From assembly GCA_945859605.1 (NCBI GenBank), contig OX243825.1, positions 20,713,696 to 20,777,695 of the forward strand: DNA of 64,000 bases, written 5' to 3'. The DNA comes from Lumbricus rubellus. Lineage: Eukaryota > Annelida > Clitellata > Crassiclitellata > Lumbricidae. Shown here piece after piece: positions 11,801-24,596 of this stretch (positions are counted from its first letter, which is position 1; each line of letters starts with the position of its first letter). A program made the position numbers and the translations under genes. The notes under the pieces are model-generated. The model saw only the letters and a list, made by a program, of their open reading frames with translations. It made no database searches and was not told the origin of the DNA.

Positions 11801-14361
11801 CTTTCCGTGTCATCTTCTTGCGAACTTTCGTTTATCGTTTCATCTTCTCCGTCTTCGACTTCTGCTCTCCGACTTTGTGCTCTTGTAGTCACATTCGCTT
11901 GTAGCTCTCCTTGCAATATACTGATTGGTGGAACCTCTTTCAGTTCTGCAATTATCTCTGGATGTAGCAGGAACTTTTCTGGATTTTCTTTACACAGTTC
12001 TGCTGAAATGCTGGCACACACTAAAGTTAAATATGGCGCGATATTTATTGTCCTGTCCTCTGTAGCTGTTCCTTCGTTACGACCGCTCATCCGCACTTCG
12101 ATTTTCACCAACTTAGCTGGAATCGGCTCTCCAGCTACACATTGCAAATGAACTCTGCCGATTTCTTCTACTGTCGTTCCTTTCAGTAGTTCCTCGTTGA
12201 TTACTGGTATCTCGGTCCCCGAGTCAATCAACGCCTCGACTTGCACAGGCTGCCCATCAGTCCCACGTATCTCCACATTTACATGCTGCAACGATATTTT
12301 CTTTATGCGTTGACACTCCTCTTTACTTTTTGTTTCTCGACAATTTTCTGCAATGGAAGTAGTCTTTATCGCTTCTTTCAGTATGGTGAACTGCGGCGTA
12401 CACTTCATCACTGACTTTACTTCTGTTTCTTGGTTGCATTGTTCTTCCCAACCAGGAGGTGCATTTATCACTTGTATCTGGTTTACTCGAAGATTTTCTG
12501 CACTTCTGCTAAAGTTCTTCCTCAGATTTGCCGCTCCTGGTGCTTGGCAATGTTTTATTAGGTGTTTATCAGAATTGCAATTGTGGCAACGCTTCTTGAT
12601 AAAACTTCTTTGCTCCTTGTTCTCCCACTTGTTGTACGGCGTGTAAGATGCATTACTTTCTGTTGGGCGTCCCAGCGGCGGAGTTCGATTGTAGGCTTGT
12701 CTGTCCCACGTTGACTGTTGTTTATCTTGCGACCACTGCTTTCCAGAATAATCATCTTTCTTTGCATCATTACTCTTGGCTTGGCTTCCGGTGTCTTTGC
12801 TATCCTTGTTCCACTTGGGTTGCTTTGGACTATTGTCCCATGCTTCAAATTTCGGTTTGTCTTGGAACATCACACCAATCCGATTGTTTACATGTATATC
12901 TGCGAGATCTGCAACATTACTAGCTTCCAAGCATTCTGTGCCCTCTTTTGCTAAGACAAACTGCAGTGGACCTGGTGGTAAACATTCTTTCAGCTTATCC
13001 GCCACTAACAAATCAAACAGCTTCTCGTAGTCTTTGTCCACTCGTCTACTTCGGACATAATAATTCAACAGGTTCTTCAGCCTAGCCGTGAACATCGTAT
13101 ACGTTTCTTCGGCTGTCTTCTTGGCATCTGCAAACCTTGACCTGTACTCACGAGCTGTTAACTTGAATTCCTTCAACAAGTGCTCTTTCACTGCATCGTA
13201 TTTATCTAAATTCTCAAATGATAATCGATTCAATACCGTTCGTGCTCTCGGGGTCATCAATGGCAACAACAATTTCACCCAATATTGCTTTTCCACAGCG
13301 AAGCTATTGAATGCATTTTCAACTGTTTCAAAATATAATGGCACTTCCATCATATCATACGGCATCTTCGGTAACACATGCTTCATTGCGTCACCTATCT
13401 TCTTAATCTTGGACACCATTGTCTCACTTTCTTTGAGTCTAATCTGTTCTGATACTTCCCGGCTCTTACGATCATCTTCGTCCCTCTTCTTCAGTCGATC
13501 TTGATCTTCGATTCTCCGCAGTTCTTCTTGTTCAATCTTCTGCTGCAACAGTTCTAACTGCTTTCTGCGTTCTTCTTTTTCAATGGCCATTTCTTTAAGT
13601 TGAGCCTCCTTGATAGCAAGTTTCTTTTGTTCTAACTGCATCTGCTCTTCTCTTTCTCTTTCTGCTTTTTCCAAATTGTCTTTTCCAGCTTGAAATTCTT
13701 CCTGACGAATTTCTTCTGCTCTCTCCAGTTCTTGTAAACGCATCTTTTCCTTTTCTTCCTCACGAGCCTTTTTGTCTTCGATCTGCTGTTTTCGTATTTC
13801 TTCATCGCTTTTTCTTGCTTTTTCGTATTCTATCATTAACTCCATCCTTCTTCGTTCTGCTTCGTCACGATCTAATTTCATTTGTTCTAACTGAAGCTGG
13901 AACTGCTGCTTCTGCATATCTATCTCTTGCTGTCTCATCCTTTCTGCTTTTTCTATCTCTTGTTGTCGCAGTTCTTTCTCTTCTTGCTTACGTTCTTTCT
14001 CTTCTTGGCACCGTCGCTCTTCTTTCTCCTTCTCTTCTTGGCGACGTTCTTTCTCTTTCTGTCTGCGCTGCTCTTCTTTCTCTTTTTCTTCTTGTCTACT
14101 CATCATCATGAATTGTAGCAACGCCTCTATAGACATCGGTGCCTCAGGCTTCTCCACTGGCTTCTCCGCAACGCCTCCGACAGCACCTTCTTCTTCTTCT
14201 TCTTTCTTAGCCCAAACCTCGGCTAAATTTCTCATCAATTCTTCCCTCGACATCTGTTCGACTTCTTCTGCGTCTACGCCTGCTTCAATTAATAATTTTA
14301 CTAGTCTCTCCGAAGACATCTTTTTAATAGCTGCTTGCTTTTGCTCCGTAAGTTTCTCCAT
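8884..14361 (-). CDS. Gag-Pol polyprotein of Gmr1-type gypsy retrotransposon (1825 aa)
   Basis: A single uninterrupted frame from an ATG at 14359-14361. Domains in order: a short SAP-like helical start (about 10-50); a very long Glu/Arg/Lys coiled coil (about 90-310); a Gag capsid-like region (about 320-500); a CCHC zinc knuckle C592-H-N-C...H...C605; an aspartic protease with D713-S-G; a long acidic linker (about 820-920); integrase with its HHCC domain (from H978 to about 1017) and catalytic D1048, D1108 and E1144 (35 residues between the last two, as is canonical); a GPY-like C-terminal module; reverse transcriptase with Y1559-V-D-D; and RNase H with D1710 and a TDHNPLVYL block near 1776. 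Integrase therefore precedes RT. All catalytic residues that could be checked are present and there is no stop or frameshift. Gag and Pol share one frame, so no recoding signal separates them. Small opposite-strand frames inside it are shadows. Confidence 0.96.
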   Translation of the reverse strand: MEKLTEQKQAAIKKMSSERLVKLLIEAGVDAEEVEQMSREELMRNLAEVWAKKEEEEEGAVGGVAEKPVEKPEAPMSIEALLQFMMMSRQEEKEKEEQRRQKEKERRQEEKEKEERRCQEEKERKQEEKELRQQEIEKAERMRQQEIDMQKQQFQLQLEQMKLDRDEAERRRMELMIEYEKARKSDEEIRKQQIEDKKAREEEKEKMRLQELERAEEIRQEEFQAGKDNLEKAEREREEQMQLEQKKLAIKEAQLKEMAIEKEERRKQLELLQQKIEQEELRRIEDQDRLKKRDEDDRKSREVSEQIRLKESETMVSKIKKIGDAMKHVLPKMPYDMMEVPLYFETVENAFNSFAVEKQYWVKLLLPLMTPRARTVLNRLSFENLDKYDAVKEHLLKEFKLTAREYRSRFADAKKTAEETYTMFTARLKNLLNYYVRSRRVDKDYEKLFDLLVADKLKECLPPGPLQFVLAKEGTECLEASNVADLADIHVNNRIGVMFQDKPKFEAWDNSPKQPKWNKDSKDTGSQAKSNDAKKDDYSGKQWSQDKQQSTWDRQAYNRTPPLGRPTESNASYTPYNKWENKEQRSFIKKRCHNCNSDKHLIKHCQAPGAANLRKNFSRSAENLRVNQIQVINAPPGWEEQCNQETEVKSVMKCTPQFTILKEAIKTTSIAENCRETKSKEECQRIKKISLQHVNVEIRGTDGQPVQVEALIDSGTEIPVINEELLKGTTVEEIGRVHLQCVAGEPIPAKLVKIEVRMSGRNEGTATEDRTINIAPYLTLVCASISAELCKENPEKFLLHPEIIAELKEVPPISILQGELQANVTTRAQSRRAEVEDGEDETINESSQEDDTESEDELSIQDDERTTSENNETEEEMAACERNDSEDSGSDAELETSMRDLFTENSNDERQLEDAKKFEEQQRNDESLKSWWRIAEDQGSEFSVVNGLLYKKHQMLDQLVYQLVLPKERRIQVMELAHESVFGGHLGEEKTRERIKLSFVWPKMRRDVVKFCKSCEKCQLKARSLVMDRVPITPIPREDVPFRRMTMDVVGPIEPKSAAGHKYCLCIVDSCTRWPTIFLLKSLTAKAVCEALMKLFIDVGVPSVITSDRGTNFTASLTREFLKLMGCCPRFDSPGHPEAAGLVERWNQTFKKMVHHVIVENPRQWHKIIPFTVWALREVPNATTGVAPYLLVYGKMPRGPLTILKESWTKEINLPPNIGVQPAKYLKNLRADMEKALIFAENCAEEKQKQYASQYNKRAKDKEFEPGENVIVLYPTSTNKLISRWHGPCTVLQRRSKYSYLVDMNENGRRIVHANKMRKFIARTLSCGLIVEEDDEFGSVVELPLKEDHAETTQKSLQLDYEQIGHLTSEQQKQLLDVLNRYADRFSDKPGLCTLVEHEVVLRPDFREKEFTAYRIPLIYRAEVDKQIQEMLKANIIQPSSSRMASPLVIVKKKDGSLRLACDYRYVNSYTENCRYPMPIVNDVLSKVGKSKFISVLDCRSAYWTCPVKKSDQWKTAFVTHSGLYEFTRVPFGMINSGRTFVKAINMILQPINAFTEPYVDDIAVHSDDWNIHLKHLELFLKQIRLHNVTLNLKKCVFGKSEVKFIGHLIGSGKKMMNPDRIDSLINLKNPETKKQVKQMLGFFGFYRQFICNFAEIAKPLTDLTSKQTPENIIWTEDHQKSFDSLKEIVLSNVILYMFEVGKPFNLYCDSSDFAVGAVLSQVDDEGIERPVSFISQKLTDTQRRWATIEKEAYAIIWALNKLKEIIIGSKINVFTDHNPLVYLTESMSKSAKLVRWSLSLQNFDILLNYKKGKLNIVADCLSRL

Positions 14362-14673
14362 CTTACTTCTTTACTTTACAGATGCTCGATAAAATAGTAG
14401 GCTACTCTTCAAATGTTTGCAATTGACTGACTTCAATTCTTTAAGCAAACTTCAATAGACAAGCAAGTTTTTCTACCTTGTAGTCGTTGTGTTGTCGTTT
14501 CTCACTGACGTACGGATGCTCGATGTATCGTTGCTTCTCCCGTGTGCTCGGCTCCTCGATAAATGCACAGCGTCCGTTCCTCCACAACGTCTGTTGATTG
14601 AATAGAATCCCTCCGTTCGTAACTACGATCGTTCTCCTGCAACTTGGATCGTTATCCTGCAACTTGGATCGTT

Positions 14674-14691
14674 ATCCCACCGCTGCCACCA
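14674..14691 (-). promoter_or_regulatory. Primer binding site, tRNA-Leu
   Basis: On the minus strand TGGTGGCAGCGGTGGGAT begins two bases after the 5' LTR. It is complementary to the 3' end of a tRNA-Leu (AAG-type, ending ...CCGCTGCCACCA), a common gypsy primer. Confidence 0.88.
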
Positions 14692-14693
14692 AA

Positions 14694-15213
14694 TGTCACA
14701 AGTCTTTTCCCTCTTCTTCTCTACGTGTGACCCTCAGTCTCTTCGGAAGCTTCTTCGTAAAAGTTCGTGGTAGCGTAGGCCTATCCCTAGATAACTGTTT
14801 CATTAGCTAAATGGCTAGGTTAAAGAATCTACAGTCTTTCACTGTTTTGTTAACCAACAACGACGACGTGTTTAACTCTTCTTATTATACTCCAAAATCC
14901 GATATAAAGTAAAACGATCAGCAACAACACAACAATGACTACACTTGCGTTATCATAACAACTACACGACTACTATCTTCATCAGTCTACTCTATCGCAA
15001 CTCAACAACAACTCTTACAGCCTATCTCAACGGCTCTCAACACGCAACTCTCCTTCTTCACTTCCACTCCCTTCTTGTACAATTAACGTACGCTCGTCTA
15101 GACGTCACGTGCTGTCCAGACAATCACCTGTGCAGACGCCGCGCGGCAATTTGCACCTGGCCTACTTACGTCGCTGTACGACAATCGGCGTGCACTGATT
15201 AAATTAGCTGACA
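14694..15213 (-). repeat. 5' LTR (right copy), 520 bp
   Basis: Identical in length to the left LTR, with one mismatch (14760 A against 8313 T). As the 5' LTR it should hold the promoter and R region; no clear TATA box was assigned. Confidence 0.97.
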
Positions 15214-15218
15214 ATGTC

Positions 15219-15824
15219 ATTCCTAAGGTCTGATTTCAAATCCACCCTGTACTCCCTCCTGTCTATGATGAGTACATTAACTGTACATTCATTGTCAGTG
15301 GAAAGATCGGACAGTGAAGGAGAGGACTGACCTTGCATCTGCTCGCATCTACTAAGGCCAAGAAAAACGAAGTCGCTAACACTTCATGTCCATGACTATC
15401 TCGTGAGGCTAGACGACTCATATCAGTTTCCACTTTCCTGCACTTCTATAATAATCTTAGATTATGATAATTCAAGATTAAAATACGATACTTCCAGTAG
15501 GCCTATGTAAACAGGCCATCGCGATTTACTAATATAAATGAGGCTCATGAACCTATGCATGGCGTAGGCCTACATTTTCCGCGCGGTACTTAAAATTATT
15601 AATCTGTGTCTATAATTAATGCCAATTAGGCCCGTTTGCGCATTTTAGTTGACACGATAACCCTTTTTAATCAGGCCTACTTAAATCTCCGGAGTAGGCC
15701 ATGTGAATCTACTCTGATAAAAAAGTGTCCTATTTTGCCATGAAGCGGTTATCTCATTCTCATATCTCACTCTCATGCACTTCCGAACTAATTAAGTTAA
15801 AAAAGGTTGTCGTGTTATCAATAA
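15219..15824. other. No gene seen
   Basis: Unique AT-rich DNA with TAGGCCTA at about 15499 and 15565. Confidence 0.45.
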
Positions 15825-16120
15825 AAAGGGGGAATGAGTCCTCTTAATTCTTTTTGCTCATATATGTCTACGGAAACGATGAAGAATCAAGCCTTCTCTG
15901 TGGTTGCCACAGTGGTCTGGAATAGCCTTCCTTTAGAGCTGTGCTTAAACAGTATACACCCTTGGATTCTACCAGAATCCTTCCTCACTAGATCTAAAAA
16001 TGAACTATTTTGGCGCGTAGGAGTCGGTAGCACCTCTGGGTAGTTTTTCTCTTGAAAGGGAGCTCTATGAACTTCGTAATTAATTAATTAATTAATTAAT
16101 TAATTAATTAATTAATTATT
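15825..16120 (+). mobile_element. CR1-like LINE 3' end plus (TTAA)n tail
   Basis: The translated remnant contains NQAFSVVATVVWNSLPLEL, the conserved C-terminal tryptophan block of CR1-like polymerases. It is followed by the 3'-end sequence shared across this window (GCACCTCTGGGTAGT...CTTGAAAGGGAGCTCTAT) and a (TTAA)n tail at 16078-16119. It is a 5'-truncated, dead copy. Confidence 0.75.
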
Positions 16121-16139
16121 AACTTTTGTCGTCCTATAA

Positions 16140-16480
16140 TAATTAGAATGCGCAAGACATCAATCGGCAACTTTGTTTAAACACTGCTGGTTTCGCCAGA
16201 TTCATAAAGTGCAATGGAAATCCAATTAATATTACAAAAATGAGGTCGTATGAGTTAATTGGAAAAAGAGAGAGAATGGCAATCGATTCCATCCCCTGGG
16301 TGCAGAGGTATGGAATGCACGTGAGCCCAAAACTGTTCTGCATCTGCAGGGTTCTGCTAAAAGATTTGAACCCGATGACCGCAAGCAACGAGGAGGAATG
16401 CAACGAGTTAGGCCTAGTAGTAGTGACTGAATGTAGGGAGGTGAGCTGGTGCTGAGAGATTTGTAGATCAAACAGAACCA
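16140..16480 (-). mobile_element. Second CR1/L2-like LINE fragment, minus strand
   Basis: The minus-strand frame holds IYKSLSTSSPPYIQSLL and a later SRAFHTSAPRGWNRLPFSL block. Both are typical of the last 80 residues of CR1/L2 reverse transcriptase ORFs. It is degenerate and truncated. Confidence 0.65.
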
Positions 16481-16584
16481 ATTTAAAATATTTTATCCTG
16501 AACTAATCAGGAAGCAAATGCAATTGATGGAGAAGGACTGAGAAGCACGTTCGTGGTGCTATACACAAGATAAGGATTGGTGAT

Positions 16585-16750
16585 ATTGAAGAGGAGGAGG
16601 AGGAAGAGGAGGAGGAGGAGGAGGAGGAAGAGGAGGAGGAGAAGGAGGAGGAGGAAGAAGAGAAGGAGAAGGAGGAGGAGGAGGAGGAGGAGGAGGAGGA
16701 GAAAAAGGAGTATGAGAAGGAAGAAGAGAAGGAGGAAGAAGAGAAAGAGA
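16585..16750. repeat. Polypurine (GGA/GAA)n tract
   Basis: About 165 bp of almost pure purine on the plus strand, capable of triplex or slipped structures. The arginine/lysine-rich and serine/proline-rich frames over it are artefacts. Confidence 0.92.
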
Positions 16751-16754
16751 TATA

Positions 16755-17332
16755 CTCATAATTATACCGCAAGGTTTTCGCAGGTGCCCTATGCAAAGCA
16801 AGAGCTATTCCCCTTGGGCTTCTGTGCTGAAAGTGCCTCTGGATAGTCTATGCTACTTTCGGTGTTCTAACAAATCTTTTAAAGATACTATACGATGAGA
16901 AGTTTCAAAAGAAGCAGTTAAGAATCAAGATGGCTTCCAATTCAGTTCTGTCGTTTTGCCATAAAGGCGGAATAATTATTATGAGACGATCGGCGCCCCA
17001 TTCCTTCGCCGGCTTGGAATGCAGCCAGACTCCCCTGCAGCGGACTCTCAGATTTCTGCATCCATGGGGCGTGGCTGTCAGTGGGTGGGGGATAGGCGTG
17101 GTGCCAGAGGTTGGCAACAGCGTCAACAATTTTCTATTTGGACTCTTGCTTGGACAGAAGAACAGAGCGGGGCTTAAAGTTGATCAGACTACACCACTGT
17201 TTGCCAGTGCCAGTCCCAAGTTTGGAGAAAGGAGGAGGGCGACACTAATCTTGTTATGACATAGCGGCATAGCGTCATTAGACAACAAGAAAATTAGTTG
17301 ATCGTTGAATCTCGCGTCGAACCCGAGTTACT
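16755..17332. other. 5' flank of the tetraspan gene; interspersed repeat at 17182-17262
   Basis: The block CAGTGCCAGTCCCAAGT...GGAGGAGGGCGAC at about 17200-17245 recurs at 54690-54733, so it is an interspersed repeat. No clear TATA box was found before the ATG at 17333. Confidence 0.45.
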
Positions 17333-20491
<3,159 letters not shown>

Positions 20492-20721
20492 ACCTCCATC
20501 ACTCGACACGGTTCTCTGAACATGGCAAGAACACGATTCTCTGAACAAGGCAAGAACACGGACTCCGTTCTTTTAACGGCCGAGTAGAACCATACGCAGG
20601 CTACCGTTTTCCGGTTGAGCCATGCGAGTATTTTTTAAAGCATGCGAACAATTACTTTTGTATACAGGCCTAACACGCGTTTTGCTTTGCAACGTGACAA
20701 CGATGAAGAATAGATTGTAGC

Positions 20722-21157
20722 CAGTGGCGGCGCCATGGGCGGAGTTTGGTTTCCGTTCTTGGGGGGGGGGGGGGTTGCTAAAGCCTTCCTGGGGGCTAAG
20801 CCCGGAAAAAGATACCATTTTCATGGTAAAAAGCTGAATCTGGGCCTTCTGGGGAGGGCTTAGCCCCTAGCCCCTGATAAACCCCGCCCATGGGCGGCGC
20901 TAGAGGGCTAGGGAGGGCTAAACCCCCTAAATGGCGTTCAGCCTCCTCAAAAAAAATTCGGAAAATGTCTACAATCATATGGGTGCATGGCGTCTTATAC
21001 TAACCTGAGAAAGAGCAAAATCGGAAAATAAAGTCCCAAACCATCGAACGAATAAAAAAAGGTCGTCAGATTTTTTTTTTGGGGGGGGGCGAATTAAAGA
21101 CGAAAAATTTCTGGACTAACTTCATCCCCCCAAACTGAAATCCTGGCGCCGCCACTG
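20722..21157. mobile_element. hAT-like MITE (436 bp) carrying a nested MITE
   Basis: Inverted ends CAGTGGCGGCGCCA and TGGCGCCGCCACTG. Exact 8-bp target duplication ATTGTAGC at 20714-20721 and 21158-21165. The second MITE (20734-20892) sits inside, so the host element was about 269 bp before that insertion. It encodes no transposase. Confidence 0.93.
20734..20892. mobile_element. Nested CATGGG-type MITE, 159 bp
   Basis: Ends CATGGGCGGAGTTT and ACCCCGCCCATG. Exact 8-bp target duplication GGCGGCGC at 20726-20733 and 20893-20900, taken from the terminal repeat of the outer element. It is the same family as 17998-18177. Confidence 0.92.
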
Positions 21158-21165
21158 ATTGTAGC

Positions 21166-23794
21166 GTTAGAATAGCGTAACATGTGTAGGGTCTACGATC
21201 GAGATGGTGTCCGAAAAGGGTCTTTGTTGGAACTTTGGAACCAGATGAACGAAGAAGTAGCCCCTGTAAGCTTTTAGTGCATGATGAGCAGAGTTAATGC
21301 TAGAACAACTGGACCTCCATAATTATAGGCTAGGCCTATAGATGTGCAAACGGTAGGCCTCTTGGTTGGCCAAGACAGCTAGGGTGTCCATTAGGCTACA
21401 TTCTGTGGAGGTAGACTCGTAGCCTAGTTGCAGTATCGAACTTCACCAGAGATAACTTGTCCAAAGAAGTGCGACGGTGTGTAAAGTTGAATGTCGTCGG
21501 GAGTGTAGTACGAGCTACATGATGTGTGAGAGACACTCCTTCACATTGGCTTAACATAAAATTATATGTCGCTTCTAATTTTTAGACGAAGTGGAACGCG
21601 CGATGACTTCCAGCTTTTCGAGAAATAATATTCGTTTATTTTTGTTTTGTTACGAGCTGTAAATCTTCTGGGATGTAGCCTATCAAGCAAAAAGATGGCA
21701 TTAACATTAAATTTATAAAGCGCTTCTCTCAGCAATTGATAGCCTCTCAGAAGCGCTACAAGTGCGATCGACTCCGAGAGAAAAGCAGGGTTTGAAGCGA
21801 GAGAAACATATGGAAAGAATACCAGAATAAATGGTGGTGCAAACTGGAGTCAAATTTCTTGGAGGGTCAGACCTATGCAGGATTGAGCCAGTGGCAGTCC
21901 CGACAATTAGAACAGAGGTCAAGCCGATCAGAGGATCTAAGACGCAGCGAGGTGGCAGAGTGAGAAATCGTTCACAGATTTATTGATATTAATAGCCAGG
22001 TGAGAACCATTTTACCTGGTTAAGCCTTTGCTTAACCAGATGTAGAAATGGAAGGATTGACGCCCAATGTGGACGTCTATAGGCCTTAGGTATTTAACTG
22101 ACTAAGGGGTTTGGCACGAACTTCAGTTAGATAGCAGACTGCAGGTCTACTAGCTCCAGGTTATCTCACTTTGTTGTAGTATTAAAGACTCAAAGTACCT
22201 CTCCCATTCCATATAGCACATGCATGAAGATTAGATCTACTCAACCTGCAACGTCAACGTGTAGCAAAAATCTAGGTCTCTCGTCCAAATGGGGGGGATG
22301 ATAAAACACCAGTCAAAAACGAATGGAGGTCATATTTGCCGACCTTCTATGCGAGACACATCGCAGGCATACTTAAAAGTGATGTACTATTTAGTAGTAT
22401 TACACAATCTTGATTTAAACAGCTCAGGGACTTAAAGCTACCAAAGCAAAAGTCTCTTCTCATTGTGAGTGCAAGTAGCAAACACATGTGTTTGCACTGC
22501 AATAGAAGGCATAAGTTTATATTTTAGCGGGAAAAAATTTGACTAAACAAAAATATATTGAAATAATCTGTGTCATAATAATTGGAATGGAAAATTTTAT
22601 AGTATTGGCATAATAATTGGCAAAAAGTGACATTGGTTCAGCTTTAATGCATATCCTATCCAAGATTAAATGCACAGATTACACATTCCTAAATTTGCAT
22701 GAATTTAATTTCTCAATGGCATTCAACGACAAAGAGTTATTTTAAAGAACTTGACAACGTTTACAACAGTGCAATAAAATATAATTTAGAATCTGAAAAT
22801 AATTTCCGTCAGTCACAGAGATGTTGCAAAAGATGTTTAAAATAGACCTACTAACAGAGAATTTTCGTTCGTGCAAATACAAGGTGTGTGTGTGTGTGTG
22901 TGAATTTGACGACCACCAGTTTGTTATTCTGTCCAGTCTCAAGTGAAGTTCTGTCATGAGCCAATTGTCAGCGCATCAGTGATAAATGGTTAAAATAATA
23001 TGAAACAATCTTTCATCAGTCACCAGGAACTCTAGCCTATACAGCAACGGCTACGTTCAGGAAAAATCTAAAAACTTAACTTTTTACACAGGCTCATCTT
23101 GACCGCCTTTTTCCATGCTCCCAAGTGCTTCTGAATCGTTATGATTTAATCATTTGCAAAAATATGGCACTCAAATCTCTATGTATTTTATTATCATTAT
23201 TATCACTATTTTTTCTTTTTTATATTTTTTCTTATTATTATTATTATTATTATTTTAAAGTCACAGTAAATGTTGTCGAAACAATCACCACAACAGCAAA
23301 CAAACAAACAAGAGGACAACATTTCCTCAAAGTCAGTTATCCAATTGCTGAAGTCATTCTGTGATAGGTGTTATATCAATTTATGGATACAATACAATAG
23401 TACAATACAATAACAGTACAACATTTCCTTAACAAATGGTCAGTTTTCCAATTAAATCAGCACCTGAGTGAGGCCGAGTCCCAGATAATAGGATGAAAGG
23501 CAACAGGGCTATCAATTGGCCTTTGTGTCACAACATAGCCTGCGTAATTTTGAACAATAACTTAATAAAATCACTCCTTAACAACTAGTCATGTGCTTTC
23601 CAAAATCAATAAAATTGATGTTTTATAAGCAAAGCCATGTAATTGCACAGTACACAATCTGTCCATAATAGTTAAAAATGAAATCCAACAAAATTAAAAT
23701 CACGCAAATAAATTCAGTCATGATAGTCGACGACTCGTAAATAAATAGATCAAGCTTTACGTCACTCGGGCAGCCATTCTGAAGTAGATTGGAG
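21166..23794. other. Intergenic DNA between converging genes; LINE remnants
   Basis: Contains a minus-strand LINE 3' remnant at 21711-21965 (starting TAAAGCGCTTCTCTCAGC, shared with 30335-30675 and 33712-34060), a weak plus-strand LINE tail at 23000-23180 (TATFRKNLKT-like remnant), a short (TG)n at 22885-22902 and a TAGGCCTA at 21331. No gene was recognised. Confidence 0.5.
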
Positions 23795-23866
23795 TTAACC
23801 CTTTAATGCCGGAGGGTACAGGATTTCCCATACCATTTACTACCATCTCGGCATTAAATGGTTTTA
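23795..23866. mobile_element. Miniature inverted-repeat element, TTAACCC family
   Basis: Begins TTAACCCTTTAATGCCGG and ends CGGCATTAAATGG, giving inverted ends around a core of about 40 bp. Sister copies lie at 24622-24688, 29688-29768 and 61472-61537, with a divergent relative at 30828-30907. Confidence 0.65.
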
Positions 23867-23983
23867 AAGAAACTCAGAAAATATTTTAATTACAGCAAAA
23901 ACAAAAATCATGTCTCAGGAGTTCCAGACTTGAACAATTTTAGTTTTCCCGTACCTACACTTAACATAAATTCTTTCTTGCGC

Positions 23984-24596
23984 TCAGGTATCCTGCCTCG
24001 CGCCGGGTGTCGTCGGGTGAACTGGGAAAATCTCCACGACCCTGACCTTCGTCGGGTCGTCCTCCTCAAGATAATAATAGGACAGAATCGAGTCCATCTG
24101 CTTAGCAACGTCAACGTAATTATCGAAAGAATCGTACGATTCATCACACGGGACAAATCCTTTGGAGGTAGCCAAAGTGGTGGGTGATTCTCCCCCGACC
24201 GCCCCCTGCTGGAGCGCTCCAGCACATGCACCGCCCGCGGGAAGCGACTCCCTTCGATGGTGCGAATGTTCGTGTTCGGCGATATGGACGCGTGCGCTGC
24301 GTGCGCACTGCACCGGTGATTGCACGTAGTTGATGTTTATCCCGAAGTTCATGCGGAGGCTCTGTTCGCTGACGTCGGCGGGTAAGTTTTCCAATGATGA
24401 CGGCGGCGCGGAACGGTCTTGAGGCTCATGCTCTTCCGGGAGGGGAGGATGAACTTCTGGATAGCCGTGAGTGACGGATAGACGTCGGGTTGAGGAGCGC
24501 TTGCGGTGGACGGATGTCCTACGGTGATGCGTGTGGCTGACTTCCATGCCGAAGTAGACGCCCATCGTGACGGCGAGATGGTTCAACTGTAAACCA
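23984..24596 (-). CDS. Lipase exon 7 with stop
   Basis: Acceptor CTGTTCAG on the minus strand; stop at 23984-23986. It encodes [13 protein letters not shown] and then a Ser/His/Pro-rich tail, residues 389-592. An alternative acceptor ten bases further in would put a stop in frame. Confidence 0.85.

Larger units (their letters stand above)
8242..15218 (-). mobile_element. Complete Gmr1-type Ty3/gypsy LTR retrotransposon with target duplication
   Basis: The element itself spans 8247-15213. It is bounded by 5-bp direct repeats ATGTC (8242-8246 and 15214-15218) and two 520-bp LTRs with TG...CA ends that differ at one base (8313 T versus 14760 A). It reads on the minus strand: 5' LTR on the right, then tRNA-Leu primer site, a leader of about 310 bp, one long polyprotein frame, polypurine tract and 3' LTR. 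In the polyprotein integrase precedes reverse transcriptase, an arrangement known from the Gmr1 group of Ty3/gypsy elements and otherwise from Ty1/copia. An intact frame and near-identical LTRs indicate recent insertion and possible activity. Confidence 0.96.

Noticed and set aside
11654..12151. 165-aa plus-strand frame inside the retrotransposon
   Set aside because: Antisense shadow of the acidic linker of the polyprotein; Ser/Val-rich composition comes from complementary codons.
16577..16846. Arg/Lys-rich and Pro/Ser-rich frames
   Set aside because: Artefacts of the polypurine tract.
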